Shown here: in pieces, positions 26,419 through 35,066 of the stretch
How positions within the stretch are numbered: position 1 is the first letter of the stretch
Layout: every line of letters starts with the position of its first letter
Assembly (NCBI GenBank): GCA_020443075.1
Contig: JAGRIU010000024.1
Location: 1 to 44,067, forward strand
DNA from: Alphaproteobacteria bacterium
GTDB taxonomy: Bacteria > Pseudomonadota > Alphaproteobacteria > Micavibrionales > Micavibrionaceae
DNA: 44,067 nucleotides
Direction of reading: 5' to 3'
The notes under the pieces: model-generated
What the model saw: only the letters and a program-made list of their open reading frames with translations
Told to the model about the DNA's origin: nothing
Database searches by the model: none
Program-made: the position numbers and the translations under genes

Positions 26419-26628
26419 AAAAAACTCCTTCTTTAGGGATCCGCACTCAAAGATTCACGAGGGCAAATTAAATATCTCTAATCGCTATCCTATAATGATA
26501 TCGGAATCGGGTCTACCGCCTTAAACCGGAAAGCGGCTTTAAATTTTCATCGATTTCCATTTGACAGCCCCTCAAAAATCAGGCAGCTAGGATTTCAAGA
26601 GAGAAAAAATTTGCGAAGGAGAAAACCC

Positions 26629-27060
26629 GTGAGCGCAGCCACCGATGTCAGAGGACTAAAACGCGTTTGCATTGAATGCGGAACCCGCTTTTACGACATG
26701 AACAAACGCCCGATTATTTGCCCGAATTGTTCGGCCGAATTCAGCGGCGAAATCAAAGTCAAAAGCCGCCGCGGCCGTGCCACCGCCAATGACGACACGC
26801 CAAGCCAGCTCACGGAAGCCGAAGCCAAAAAAACGCGCAGCGAAGATGATCTGGACGACGAAGACGACGATGCGGATATCGTCAGCCTCGACGATCTTGA
26901 GAATGATGACAGCGACAGTGACGACGACGATGATCTGGATATTAATTTGGACAACGACGATGACGATCTTGATGATCTGGACGAAGATGAAGATCTAGGC
27001 TCCCTCGATGATCTCGAACCCGATGCCGATCTGGACGAGGACGAAGACGAGCAGGATTAA
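26629..27060 (+). CDS. TIGR02300 family (FYDLN acid) zinc-ribbon protein
   Basis: This 143-residue protein starts at a GTG 7 nt after AAGGAG; an upstream TTG at 26611 overlaps that site and is rejected. The N-terminus is a small zinc ribbon (KRVCIECGTRFYDMNKRPIIC then PNC) with two CxxC pairs and the family's FYDxN motif, here FYDMN. Residues 65-143 are an acidic tail, mostly Asp and Glu (DDLDDEDDDADIVSLDDLEN). The family is typical of Alphaproteobacteria and has no established function. The acidic tail may mimic nucleic acid or bind basic proteins. prmA follows after 25 nt. Confidence 0.92.
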   Translation: MSAATDVRGLKRVCIECGTRFYDMNKRPIICPNCSAEFSGEIKVKSRRGRATANDDTPSQLTEAEAKKTRSEDDLDDEDDDADIVSLDDLENDDSDSDDDDDLDINLDNDDDDLDDLDEDEDLGSLDDLEPDADLDEDEDEQD

Positions 27061-27085
27061 TAATCCTGTCTCTCCCGGTTCGGAA

Positions 27086-27991
27086 ATGTTTAAAGCCAGC
27101 CTTAAACTCCCTGCCGATTTAAGTGATGAAATGATAGCGCTGATCGGACAAGCCATAGGACAAGACAGACTGGCCCATACAGCGCTCCGCGCCGGAAACA
27201 AACATACCGGCCCGTGGGTTTTGGACTGGTTTTTTGATAAAGAACCCGAAAGAAAAACCCTGCAAGCCGAGCTTTCTATCGCTTTGGCCCTGCAAGCCCT
27301 AGACATCCCTGTCAAAAACACAGACTGGAGCATTGAACCCGTCCCTGAAACCAATTGGCTGGAAGAAAGCTACCGCGCCTTCCCACCATTTACCGTCGGC
27401 CCGTTTTTTATTCACGGCGCGCATTATGACGCTGCGGTGCCAGATGGCCTCATGGGCCTGCAAATCGACGCCGCCACCGCCTTTGGCTCCGGCGAACACG
27501 GCACGACCAAAGGCTGCTTGCAAGCAATGCTGGATCTTAAAGGCAAAGGCGTCTGTCCGTGGAACATTCTCGATATGGGCACAGGCTCGGGCATTTTGGC
27601 TATCGCCGCCTGGAAACTCTGGAAAGCGCCAGTTCTGGCCGTCGACAATGATCCCGAATCCATCGCCGTCACACAGCGCCATATGCAATCCAACGCGGTA
27701 TCGGGTCAATCCGGCGGCCTAAGCACATTAGTCAATGAAGGTTTCGAAGGCCAAAGCGTTACCGAAAAAGGCCTCTATGAACTGATTATCGCCAACATTC
27801 TGGCCGGCCCGCTCAAAGACATGGCAAAAGACCTCATCCAAACACTGGATGATAACGGCTACGTCATTCTCTCGGGCATGCTCAATGAACAAGCCCCGGA
27901 CGTACAAAAAACCTATGAATCGCTCGGCCTGAAATGCAGAAAACAATACGACTTGGGCGAATGGAGCACGCTCGTTCTACAAAAGCCCTGA
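27086..27991 (+). CDS. prmA: Ribosomal protein L11 methyltransferase PrmA
   Basis: This protein of about 301 residues trimethylates L11. It has a substrate-recognition N-terminal half, then IDAATAFGSGEHGTTKGCLQ (127-146), SAM motif ILDMGTGSGILAIAAWK (161-177), AVDNDPESI and the product motif ELIIANILAGPLKDM (NILA). I chose the ATG at 27086; the open frame extends 78 nt back into the TIGR02300 gene but lacks support. The ribosome site is weak (CGGAA close to ATG), so coupling to the upstream gene is possible. Confidence 0.95.
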   Translation: MFKASLKLPADLSDEMIALIGQAIGQDRLAHTALRAGNKHTGPWVLDWFFDKEPERKTLQAELSIALALQALDIPVKNTDWSIEPVPETNWLEESYRAFPPFTVGPFFIHGAHYDAAVPDGLMGLQIDAATAFGSGEHGTTKGCLQAMLDLKGKGVCPWNILDMGTGSGILAIAAWKLWKAPVLAVDNDPESIAVTQRHMQSNAVSGQSGGLSTLVNEGFEGQSVTEKGLYELIIANILAGPLKDMAKDLIQTLDDNGYVILSGMLNEQAPDVQKTYESLGLKCRKQYDLGEWSTLVLQKP

Positions 27992-28001
27992 GCGACAAAA
28001 C

Positions 28002-28610
28002 CTACCGTCCGCAACCCGCCGCAAGTCCTGATATCACAACCCGCCGACTAGAACCGTTTTCCGCCAGCCGTCTCTTCAGAAACTTATTAAGCGGCAAAAG
28101 CGCCTTAGCAGCATTACCGGTTTTACGCTCATAATCCTCCCGCGCGTCAACCATCAGCTTTTTCTCCTGACAATACTCGGGAAGCCAGTTCCCGGCAGTC
28201 TGCAAGCCATGCACCCTTACATACTCATGAAAATCACGGGTAAGAGCCGCGCTAAGTTCCAAATAATTCGCTGGTGCTTCACCAATGAGTTGGCGATAGC
28301 TCAATTCCTCAAGCGGCTCGCCTTTTTGACAATAAGCATCCGCAGCCTCTGGTGTTACACCCCGAAATTTAAATAATTGCTTTTTTGTAAAATTCTCGAA
28401 ATTGTACTCCAGATTCTGCAAACCTTTCTGATCATAGAACGGAACAATAGACGTATAATTCAGGTAAGCGCATGAGCAATAAGCCTCGCCTTTGCTCCTC
28501 GAACAAGACTGCATAAACTCGGCCCGAAAATCCTTGGCAAATGAAAGAGAAGGACCGCCCAAAAAACCCAAAGCGAAAACCGCCAACGCAAATAAAAATC
28601 CGGAACGCAT
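28002..28610 (-). CDS. Secreted hypothetical protein with paired cysteines
   Basis: This 202-residue precursor has a signal peptide (MRSGFLFALAVFALGFLGG, cleavage near SFA-KD). The mature N-terminus has FMQSCSRSKGEAYCSCAYLN, a C...CxC pattern common in small periplasmic alphaproteobacterial proteins of unknown role, with further Cys near the middle and end. The C-terminus is basic. The ATG at 28610 has GGGAG upstream; an open frame extends further back without a ribosome site. It follows fabG by 45 nt, where acpP is expected in a standard fab cluster. Confidence 0.7.
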   Translation of the reverse strand: MRSGFLFALAVFALGFLGGPSLSFAKDFRAEFMQSCSRSKGEAYCSCAYLNYTSIVPFYDQKGLQNLEYNFENFTKKQLFKFRGVTPEAADAYCQKGEPLEELSYRQLIGEAPANYLELSAALTRDFHEYVRVHGLQTAGNWLPEYCQEKKLMVDAREDYERKTGNAAKALLPLNKFLKRRLAENGSSRRVVISGLAAGCGR

Positions 28611-28655
28611 CAAAATCTCCCTTTTATTAAGAACAATAATATACCGATCCAAAAA

Positions 28656-29393
28656 TCAAATCATAGCCATCCCGCCGTTAACATGCAAAGTCTGACCCGT
28701 CACATAGGCCGCCTCGTTGCTGGCCAGATAAACAGCCGCAGCCGCAATATCTTCCGGGCTGCCCATCGTCCCGGCCGGAATCGTCGCATTGATTTTGGCT
28801 TTTTGATCATCCGTGAGCGCATCCGTCATTGCTGTCGCAATAAAACCGGGCGCGATCGCATTCACGGTAATCCCGCGCGAAGCCACTTCCGCCGCCATCG
28901 CTTTTGTCCAGCCGATCATTCCGGCTTTCGAAGCCACATAGTTACACTGCCCCGGATTGCCCGTCACGCCGACAACCGAAGCAATATTGATGATCCGCCC
29001 GAAACGGCGCTTCATCATGCCGCGCTGCGCGGTTTTCGCCAATTTAAACGTCGCGCCCATATTCACATCAATCACGCTCTGCCAGTCCTCATCACTCATC
29101 CGCATAGAAAGTCCGTCGCGTGTCAAACCCGCATTATTCACTAAAATATCAATCGGCCCGCCGATCTCTTCCGCGCGTTTAATCAAATCCGCCACAGCCT
29201 CCGGGTCGGCCAGATCCGCCGCACACACATGCGCCCGCGCGCCGAGTTCACCAGCCAGCGCTTTGAGTTTATCCTCGTTTCGGCCTGATAAAATCACATT
29301 GGCACCTGCCTCATGAAGCGCCCGCGCAATCGCCCCGCCAATCCCGCCGGTCGCTCCGGTCACCAATGCATTTTTTTCAGAAAGATCAAACAT
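28656..29393 (-). CDS. fabG: 3-oxoacyl-ACP reductase FabG
   Basis: This 245-residue classical short-chain dehydrogenase reduces beta-ketoacyl-ACP with NADPH. The nucleotide motif is TGATGGIGGA (12-21), NNAG is at 86-89 and the catalytic triad is Ser139, Tyr152 and Lys156 (YVASK). VVGVTGNPGQCNYVASKAGM and IAPGFIATAMTDALTDDQK are diagnostic of FabG. GGATAT precedes the ATG. fabD lies upstream on the same strand but is separated by an opposite-strand gene. Confidence 0.97.
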   Translation of the reverse strand: MFDLSEKNALVTGATGGIGGAIARALHEAGANVILSGRNEDKLKALAGELGARAHVCAADLADPEAVADLIKRAEEIGGPIDILVNNAGLTRDGLSMRMSDEDWQSVIDVNMGATFKLAKTAQRGMMKRRFGRIINIASVVGVTGNPGQCNYVASKAGMIGWTKAMAAEVASRGITVNAIAPGFIATAMTDALTDDQKAKINATIPAGTMGSPEDIAAAAVYLASNEAAYVTGQTLHVNGGMAMI

Positions 29394-29495
29394 CGTAGAT
29401 ATCCTTTATGATTTTTTAATTTTTACACCTTATTTTCTATCCCATCAGGCTTATAAGGGCGCCGCAGCGAAGTCAATATGCAGACCAATTATAGT

Positions 29496-29524
29496 TTGAC
29501 ATAATTTTATACTTCCTGTAGAGT
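29496..29524 (+). promoter_or_regulatory. Sigma70-type promoter for the gene between fabD and fabG
   Basis: TTGACA (29496-29501), a 17-nt spacer and TAGAGT (29519-29524) give transcription from about 29531, 48 nt before the GTG start. It is similar to the promoter at 22473. Confidence 0.6.
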
Positions 29525-29578
29525 AGCCCCATAATAAAAAATAAAAAGCGTACTGTTTAAGAGTAATTAGAGGTATCT

Positions 29579-30067
29579 GTGTCCCCGATTTATTATTTGA
29601 ATAACCAGCCCGCCAGAGCCAAAACTCTACGTTTGGGCCTGAAAGAAATCCATAACATCACGGCCGGATTAAAAAGCGCAGATAGTGATCTGCACGAAAC
29701 GCTGCAAACGCCTGCCCAACATCTGGAAACGCTATATCACACTATCGCCCATAGCTTCGCCCACATGGACCTGCCCGCCGATCAGCGCGAGCGCATCAAC
29801 GCCTTTACGCTGGCGATCCATAATATGTTCGAAACGATCGCCGAACAGGACCAAAGCGCCGCCTTCTTTACAATAGAACATGCGGACCTTCATACAATCG
29901 CCGAAAATATAGATTGCGTCGGCATGGCCATCCGTATTCAGCACACCAATCTGCAACACCACGACGTTTCCGCAGGCTTGCTACGTGCCAAAACAGCTCT
30001 GCGCCAGCTCACACAAAAACATATACCGGCGTCCGATACCTCTACACTGGAAAATAAAGTCGCATAA
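29579..30067 (+). CDS. Hypothetical helical protein wedged between fabG and fabD
   Basis: This 162-residue protein starts at a GTG 5 nt after AGAGG. It is His- and Gln-rich and helical (LGLKEIHNITAGLKSADSDL, HLETLYHTIAHSFAHMDLPA, RERINAFTLAIHNMFETIAE). It has no Cys beyond one, no signal peptide and no transmembrane segment. No domain is recognised; the multiple His could bind metal, but that is a guess. It is convergent with fabD (7-nt gap) and divergent from fabG, and has its own promoter. Function unknown. Confidence 0.7.
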   Translation: MSPIYYLNNQPARAKTLRLGLKEIHNITAGLKSADSDLHETLQTPAQHLETLYHTIAHSFAHMDLPADQRERINAFTLAIHNMFETIAEQDQSAAFFTIEHADLHTIAENIDCVGMAIRIQHTNLQHHDVSAGLLRAKTALRQLTQKHIPASDTSTLENKVA

Positions 30068-30074
30068 ACGGCCC

Positions 30075-31016
30075 TCAGGATAAACGCGCGATCAAAGATT
30101 CGATCTGCTCGGGGGTTCCCACACTTTCGCATTCGATCTCTTTGTCAATCCGCCGCACCAGACCGGAGAGAACTTTACCGGCACCGATTTCAACCATCTC
30201 GCCCACACCTTGATCTTTCATCCATAAAACCGATTCGCGCCAGCGCACGGCGCCCGTAACCTGCTCAACCAGCAACCTGCGAATATCCTCGACATCTTGC
30301 GTGGCCTGCGCGCTCACATTAGCCACGACAGGCACGACCGGAGTTTTTATCTCGGCCTCGGCCAAAGCCTGACGCATTTCCTCGGCCGCAGGAGCCATCA
30401 AGCTACAATGAAACGGCGCGCTCACAGGCAAAATCACCGCCCGTTTGGCGCCGCGCTCGCTCGCCAGAGCCACAGCACGCTCAACCGCTTCCTTATGCCC
30501 GCTCACCACAACCTGCCCGACCGAATTATCATTCGCCGCCGTACAAACCTGACCCTGAGCCGCATCAGCCGCCATCGCCTCGACCTCTTCCAAAGACGGT
30601 CCCAAAATCGCCGCCATCGCGCCAACACCAACCGGCACAGCGCGCTGCATCGCCTGTCCGCGCAGCTTTAATAAACGCGCCGCATCCGAAAGTGAAAATG
30701 TCCCCGCCGCGCTCAGAGCCGAATACTCGCCGAGAGAATGCCCGGCCACATAGGAAGCCACCTTGGCCAGATTCACCCCGCCTTGGCTTTGCAAAACACG
30801 CATCACCGCCATCGACACCGCCATCAACGCAGGCTGCGTATTCTCGGTCAGGTTCAGCAATTCCTCTGGTCCTTCAAACATAATCTTCGACAAAGACTGC
30901 CCCAGCGATTCGTCAACTTCTTCAAAAACCTCGCGCGCTTCGGAAAACGAATCAGCCAGATCCTGACCCATCCCGATAAACTGGGATCCTTGCCCCGGAA
31001 AAATAAATGCCCGCAT
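30075..31016 (-). CDS. fabD: Malonyl-CoA:ACP transacylase FabD
   Basis: This 313-residue enzyme loads malonate onto ACP. FIFPGQGSQFIGMGQDLA opens the fold, the nucleophile is Ser94 in GHSLGEYSA, the His203 base is in VSAPFHCSLM, and Arg119 (KLRGQAMQ) binds the malonyl carboxylate. AAGGAG precedes the ATG. It should pair with fabG, but a + strand gene lies between them, so read-through transcription would cross that gene in antisense. Confidence 0.97.
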   Translation of the reverse strand: MRAFIFPGQGSQFIGMGQDLADSFSEAREVFEEVDESLGQSLSKIMFEGPEELLNLTENTQPALMAVSMAVMRVLQSQGGVNLAKVASYVAGHSLGEYSALSAAGTFSLSDAARLLKLRGQAMQRAVPVGVGAMAAILGPSLEEVEAMAADAAQGQVCTAANDNSVGQVVVSGHKEAVERAVALASERGAKRAVILPVSAPFHCSLMAPAAEEMRQALAEAEIKTPVVPVVANVSAQATQDVEDIRRLLVEQVTGAVRWRESVLWMKDQGVGEMVEIGAGKVLSGLVRRIDKEIECESVGTPEQIESLIARLS

Positions 31017-31319
31017 ATGGAATACTCCTTACCTTTATTATTTGTATTTACTGCAAAATGAATAAAACTTTATTTTAAAACATTAGAATATTAGGAAATA
31101 ATATGTTGATAAACAACGCTCAAACATTGCGAATAATTTGCATTTTAACCTTTTTTATGCCATGATCACTCAATCCAAGCTTTTATAAATGCGTACCAGT
31201 AATTTAAAAAATAATTTCTGAGCTTCAAGTGGCCTTTTCAGTGGGTTTCTTCGAGGCTCTCAACTAAACATTAAACAGGGACAGCAGGGGAAAACAGTCA
31301 GTTGGGGGAGGAAAGGACA
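31017..31319. other. Divergent AT-rich intergenic region (fabD / small orphan)
   Basis: These 303 bp contain no credible gene. The fabD ribosome site and promoter lie at the left. On the + strand TTGCAT (31138-31143) and CATGAT (31161-31166) with a 17-nt spacer are a moderate promoter candidate, which would give the orphan gene a leader of about 147 nt. The last 25 nt are purine-rich with two stacked ribosome-site-like boxes, GGGGGAGG and AAGGA. No stable leader hairpin was convincing by eye. Confidence 0.45.
31088..31116 (-). promoter_or_regulatory. Candidate promoter for fabD
   Basis: On the minus strand TTGTTT (31116-31111), a 17-nt spacer and TAATAT (31093-31088) place transcription near 31081, about 65 nt before the fabD ATG. 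Confidence 0.4.
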
Positions 31320-31613
31320 ATGAATATGAACAGGCACATCCAGTATTTAATCGAAGAGACAACCGATGCGTTCGCGCGCTACGACAATGTCAACGCCGAT
31401 TACGCAAGCTTCGCCTGCATGGCAATCGCAGATTTTAAATCCGCGCTCAATGCCCCCCATTTAACGGAAATGCAGCTCCGGCGCATCCTGCGCCGCGGCG
31501 CTCAGGAACATCGTGCCCGCGCCTCATCCGCCAGTTCTTGGTCCAGCTTCATGGCACGCTACGTCATCACCAACGCGAATCAAAACACGGACGCCCACAC
31601 CGGAGAAGCGTAA
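31320..31613 (+). CDS. Small hypothetical protein
   Basis: This 97-residue protein starts at an ATG after a strong purine tract (GGAGGAAAGGACA). It is helical, with RHIQYLIEETTDAFARYDNV and an Arg-rich middle (LTEMQLRRILRRGAQEHRAR) followed by Ser/Ala and Asn-rich sequence. There is no signal peptide and no known domain. A TTG at 31302 overlaps the ribosome site and is rejected. It converges on comM with a shared hairpin between them. Function unknown. Confidence 0.65.
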   Translation: MNMNRHIQYLIEETTDAFARYDNVNADYASFACMAIADFKSALNAPHLTEMQLRRILRRGAQEHRARASSASSWSSFMARYVITNANQNTDAHTGEA

Positions 31614-31650
31614 AAACCGATAACAAAAAACCTGACAATCAGCACAAAGA

Positions 31651-31674
31651 GCCCCTTTTTTCAAAAAGAGGGGC
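31651..31674 (-). terminator. Hairpin overlapping the comM stop codon
   Basis: GCCCCT...AGGGGC pairs around a T/A stretch, forming a stem of 6 GC-rich and about 4-5 A-T pairs. On the minus strand it is followed by TCTTTGTG, a short T-rich tail. It includes the last comM codons, so it may terminate comM; a role for the convergent + strand gene is less likely. Confidence 0.4.
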
Positions 31675-33196
31675 GGCGGTAGCTTAACGCCTCGGCAATA
31701 TGTGCCGAAGAAAGCGGCGCATCGTCCACCGCACGCACATCCAGATCGGCGATCGTCCGCGCCACCCGCAAAACCCTGTAATACCCACGCGCCGAAAGTT
31801 TCGAACGTTCCATCGCTTTATCCAAAAGCGCCTTGGCCTCTCCATCCATCTGCGTAACCGCCTCCAGCGCCTCACCACTAATAAACGCATTAAGACGCCC
31901 ACTATTCTCGGAAACACCCAACCGCTCAGAACGCAAACGTTGACGCTCTTGCGCCTGTGCGACACGCGCAGCCACCTGCGCTGATCGTTCCCCCCCGCCG
32001 GATTTATTCAGATCATCAACAGACACAGCCGGAACCTCGACATATAAATCCATCCGGTCCAGCATCGGCCCGGAAATCTTGTTCTGATAATCCACCGCGC
32101 AGCGCGGCGCTTTGCTGCACGCCAGATCCGCATCACCCAAATGCCCGCAGCGGCACGGATTCATCGCCGCGATCAATTGAAACCGCGCCGGATAGCGCAC
32201 ATGTTTATCCGCCCGCGCAATCAGCGCCTCGCGCGCCTCCAAAGGCTGGCGCAGAGCCTCCAACGTCCCGCGCGCAAATTCCGGCAGCTCATCCAAAAAC
32301 AACACCCCGTGATGTGCCAGTGAAATCTCCCCCGGCTTCACGCGGTGCCCGCCCCCTATCAAAGACGGCAGAGACGCCGAATGATGCGGATCACGGAACG
32401 GCCGATGCCGCAGCAATCCCCCATCGGGCAAACTTCCGGCCAGCGAATGGATCATCGAAACTTCTAGCGCCTCTTGTGGGCTTAAAGGCGGCAAAACCCC
32501 CGGCAAACAGCGCGCCAGCATCGACTTACCCGATCCCGGCGGCCCGCTCATCAACAAATTATGCCCACCAGCCGCCGCGACCTCCAGCGCCCGCTTGGCG
32601 CTTTCCTGCCCCTTCACATCGGCCAGATCGACAAGTGCAATCACCGCATCAGTTTCGCCCAGCCGCGCCTGCGGCACTTCGATCGGACATTGCCCCTTGA
32701 TATGATTGATGAGCTGCAACAAATCCTGCGCCGCCACGATAGAGAGATCGCCCGCCCATGCTGCCTCACCGCCGCAAGCCGAAGGACAGATCAACACATT
32801 GTCATTGGCTGAGGCATGCATCGCCGCAGGCAACACCCCGCTCACCGCCCGCAAGGATGCATCCAAAGACAGCTCGCCCAGCACCAAAGCAGCCTCGATC
32901 TTATCCTGAGGAATAATCTCCATCGCCGCCAGCACCCCCAAGGCAATCGGCAAATCAAAATGGGAACCTTCTTTCGAAAGATCCGCCGGGGCCAGATTCA
33001 CCGTCAGCCGTTTCGGCGGCAAAGACAATCCCAGCGCATGCAGAGCCGCGCGCACCCGCTCCTTGCTTTCGGCTACCGCCTTATCAGGCAGCCCCACAAT
33101 CGTAAATGCCGGCAATCCGTTGGAAATCTGCACCTGTACATCCACAGGCTGCACATCTATGCCCTGAAACGCGACGGTTTTGATACTGGCAACCAC
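31661..33196 (-). CDS. comM: YifB/ComM family Mg-chelatase-like AAA+ ATPase
   Basis: This 511-residue protein is the usual size for ComM, a hexameric helicase that promotes branch migration during natural transformation. The N-terminal domain has GLPAFTIVGLPDKAVAESKE, RVRAALHALGL, LTVNLAPADLSKEGSHFDLP. The AAA+ core has Walker A GPPGSGKSMLARCLPG and LFLDELPEF, and the C-terminal domain has ARGYYRVLRVARTIADL. The GTG at 33196 (AGGGG 9 nt upstream) is preferred over an upstream GTG at 33250, since the family begins VASIKTVAFQG. It implies possible DNA uptake, but comM is widespread beyond competent species. Confidence 0.94.
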   Translation of the reverse strand: MVASIKTVAFQGIDVQPVDVQVQISNGLPAFTIVGLPDKAVAESKERVRAALHALGLSLPPKRLTVNLAPADLSKEGSHFDLPIALGVLAAMEIIPQDKIEAALVLGELSLDASLRAVSGVLPAAMHASANDNVLICPSACGGEAAWAGDLSIVAAQDLLQLINHIKGQCPIEVPQARLGETDAVIALVDLADVKGQESAKRALEVAAAGGHNLLMSGPPGSGKSMLARCLPGVLPPLSPQEALEVSMIHSLAGSLPDGGLLRHRPFRDPHHSASLPSLIGGGHRVKPGEISLAHHGVLFLDELPEFARGTLEALRQPLEAREALIARADKHVRYPARFQLIAAMNPCRCGHLGDADLACSKAPRCAVDYQNKISGPMLDRMDLYVEVPAVSVDDLNKSGGGERSAQVAARVAQAQERQRLRSERLGVSENSGRLNAFISGEALEAVTQMDGEAKALLDKAMERSKLSARGYYRVLRVARTIADLDVRAVDDAPLSSAHIAEALSYRRPSF

Positions 33197-33276
33197 GTCA
33201 ATATTCCCCTTTTGTTCTACTTCTATCTCGTTATGACACGTAGACAACACAAATAAAAGAACTTATTACTCATGAC

Positions 33277-33870
33277 ATGATTGCACTTGCCATAGCCACC
33301 GTTCTTCTCGGCTTATCGCCTGGGCCCGCCGTATTCGCAACCATATCCCGCGCTCTGGCCTTGGGGCTACGCCCAACCTACCTTTTTATTCTCGGCATTA
33401 CGTTAGGCGATTTATGCTTCTCACTGCTCGCAATGTTTGGCCTAGCCGCACTGGCCGCAACTTATACCGGGTTATTTTGGGGACTGAAAATTATTGGCGG
33501 CGGATATCTCGTTTATCTGGGCATGCAAAACTTACGAATCGCCAAAAAACCTGATTTTAGCCTTTCCTTCAAAGAAAAAGGATGGAAGCTCGTAACAAGC
33601 GGCTTTTTACTGACTGCCTCAAACCCCAAAGACTTATTGTTCTTTGTCGGATTTCTCCCATTATTCGTTGATTTGGAACATCCAAATATCGCAAACATTA
33701 TCATCGCATCTTGCGTAATTGTGGCCTCTTTTCTGGGCACACTCAGTTTTTATGCAATATTAGCAAACTCCGCACGCCAATGGTTTAAAAGCGAACGTGC
33801 CATTCATATGCTCCACATAGCCGCGGGGATTCTCATGATCGGCGCTGGCGCCGCCGTCATATTTTTCTAA
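33277..33870 (+). CDS. LysE family translocator (amino-acid exporter)
   Basis: This 197-residue inner-membrane protein has about six hydrophobic segments. The family signature is LLGLSPGPAVFATISRALAL near the N-terminus, followed by GLKIIGGGYLVYLGMQNLR and FLLTASNPKDLLFFVGFLP, all typical of LysE/RhtB exporters. The first helix is a little short, so an upstream start cannot be excluded, but none is better supported. It is divergent from comM and has no operon partner. The substrate is unknown; amino acids or derivatives are typical. Confidence 0.9.
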   Translation: MIALAIATVLLGLSPGPAVFATISRALALGLRPTYLFILGITLGDLCFSLLAMFGLAALAATYTGLFWGLKIIGGGYLVYLGMQNLRIAKKPDFSLSFKEKGWKLVTSGFLLTASNPKDLLFFVGFLPLFVDLEHPNIANIIIASCVIVASFLGTLSFYAILANSARQWFKSERAIHMLHIAAGILMIGAGAAVIFF

Positions 33871-34041
33871 TCACTACACATCAACTATCCACAACTTTAA
33901 AACCAAGCAAACCGCTAGATTCTGCTCATAAAGACCAAAAAGCTCTCCGCCATTAAATCTTCTTTTACCTTTGCCCGTTAAACCGGAAGGAAAGAGACGC
34001 AGCTTATAAGCGTCCATAAAAAAGAAAGAGAGGATGTCGCC

Positions 34042-34662
34042 ATGCTAAGTGAATATGATCTGGCAGCTTTGACAAACCGCCTGCAAATCCCGCTGGTCGC
34101 CCAGGATGTTTTAAAAGGACGTGAAAAGCTGGATGATGAAATGCAGGTTTGCCTGCACGAAATCCTGAGCAACTTTCAACCCGACAGCGCCCTGCTGGCC
34201 ATCGCCATAAGCGCCCGCAAAATCGCCGCGCATTTCCAGCATCTCGACGCCAATATGGTGATCATGAAAATGGAATGCGACCGCTTTATCGCCGAATATG
34301 CCGAGCTTTGGCTACGCAACGCCCAGGCCCGCCCCATCGATAACAATCTGGTTTTTGAAACGCTCATCAACCTGCCTGAGGATCTCGAAGTCTTAAGTGA
34401 TTCCCTGCTCATCGCCGCCGATCTGTTGCAAAACCGTTCCAAAGCCGCGTCAAAACTATGTGAAATTCTGGCCATGCAGGCGCAAAATCACGCCATAATC
34501 GCTGAAAAATTCGCCGAGATCATGGAAACGGAAAAAGAAAGCCGGAATAAAATCAACGCCGCCAATGATGATATGAGAATTCCACACCCGGTCATTATTC
34601 GCGCCACCTACACCGATAACATAATCCCGTTTCCGGCCCGCACGCGAAAAACAGCAGCTTAA
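34042..34662 (+). CDS. Hypothetical helical protein
   Basis: This 206-residue soluble protein is not recognised. It appears largely helical (NRLQIPLVAQDVLKGREKLD, LLAIAISARKIAAHFQHLDA, LEVLSDSLLIAADLLQNRSK) and ends in a basic tail ([14 protein letters not shown]). There is no signal peptide or transmembrane helix. AGAGG is 9 nt before the ATG. The 171-bp gap upstream shows no clear promoter. It overlaps the convergent HIT gene by 4 nt. Function unknown. Confidence 0.7.
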   Translation: MLSEYDLAALTNRLQIPLVAQDVLKGREKLDDEMQVCLHEILSNFQPDSALLAIAISARKIAAHFQHLDANMVIMKMECDRFIAEYAELWLRNAQARPIDNNLVFETLINLPEDLEVLSDSLLIAADLLQNRSKAASKLCEILAMQAQNHAIIAEKFAEIMETEKESRNKINAANDDMRIPHPVIIRATYTDNIIPFPARTRKTAA

Positions 34663-35021
34663 GCGGTAGAGACCATCGGCCCGATAGCCCGCCCGCCCAG
34701 TAAGTGCAGGTGAAAATGCGGCACTTCCTGCCCGCCATTCACGCCCGTATTGGCAATCGAGCGGAAACCGGCCTCAACCAGATCATGTTCGGCAGCAATC
34801 TTCGCGACCGCCTTGAAAAAACCGCTGACCTCATCCGCCGAAGCCTGCGCACCGAAATCAGCCAAAGAAACATACGCGCCCTTCGGAATCACCAGAATAT
34901 GCACAGGTGCCTTGGGATAAAGATCATTAAACGCCAGCACATATTCGTCCTCATAGACCTTGTCGCAAGGAATTTCACCCCGTAAAATCTTTGCAAAAAT
35001 ATTCTGATCGTCATAAGCCAT
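34659..35021 (-). CDS. Histidine triad (HIT/HinT) nucleotide-binding protein
   Basis: This 120-residue protein of the HinT branch hydrolyses phosphoramidate or adenylate-type substrates. [39 protein letters not shown] and the triad [11 protein letters not shown] (His102, 104, 106) are diagnostic. GGAAGGA precedes the ATG. Many alphaproteobacterial genomes place hinT next to hisE; here the his genes are about 5 kb away. The stop is shared with the convergent hypothetical gene. Confidence 0.96.
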   Translation of the reverse strand: MAYDDQNIFAKILRGEIPCDKVYEDEYVLAFNDLYPKAPVHILVIPKGAYVSLADFGAQASADEVSGFFKAVAKIAAEHDLVEAGFRSIANTGVNGGQEVPHFHLHLLGGRAIGPMVSTA

Positions 35022-35066
35022 AAAAAAATCCTTCCCTTTTTACGGGCAGAATCCTATATAGGTCCT

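Noticed and set aside
26561..26592. TTGACA upstream of the TIGR02300 gene as a promoter
   Set aside because: The -35 is perfect, but no acceptable -10 lies at 16-18 nt; TAGGAT is about 20 nt away.
31957..32700. A 247-codon frame antisense to comM
   Set aside because: Pro/Ala/Ser/Arg-rich translation typical of a GC-biased shadow; comM is intact.
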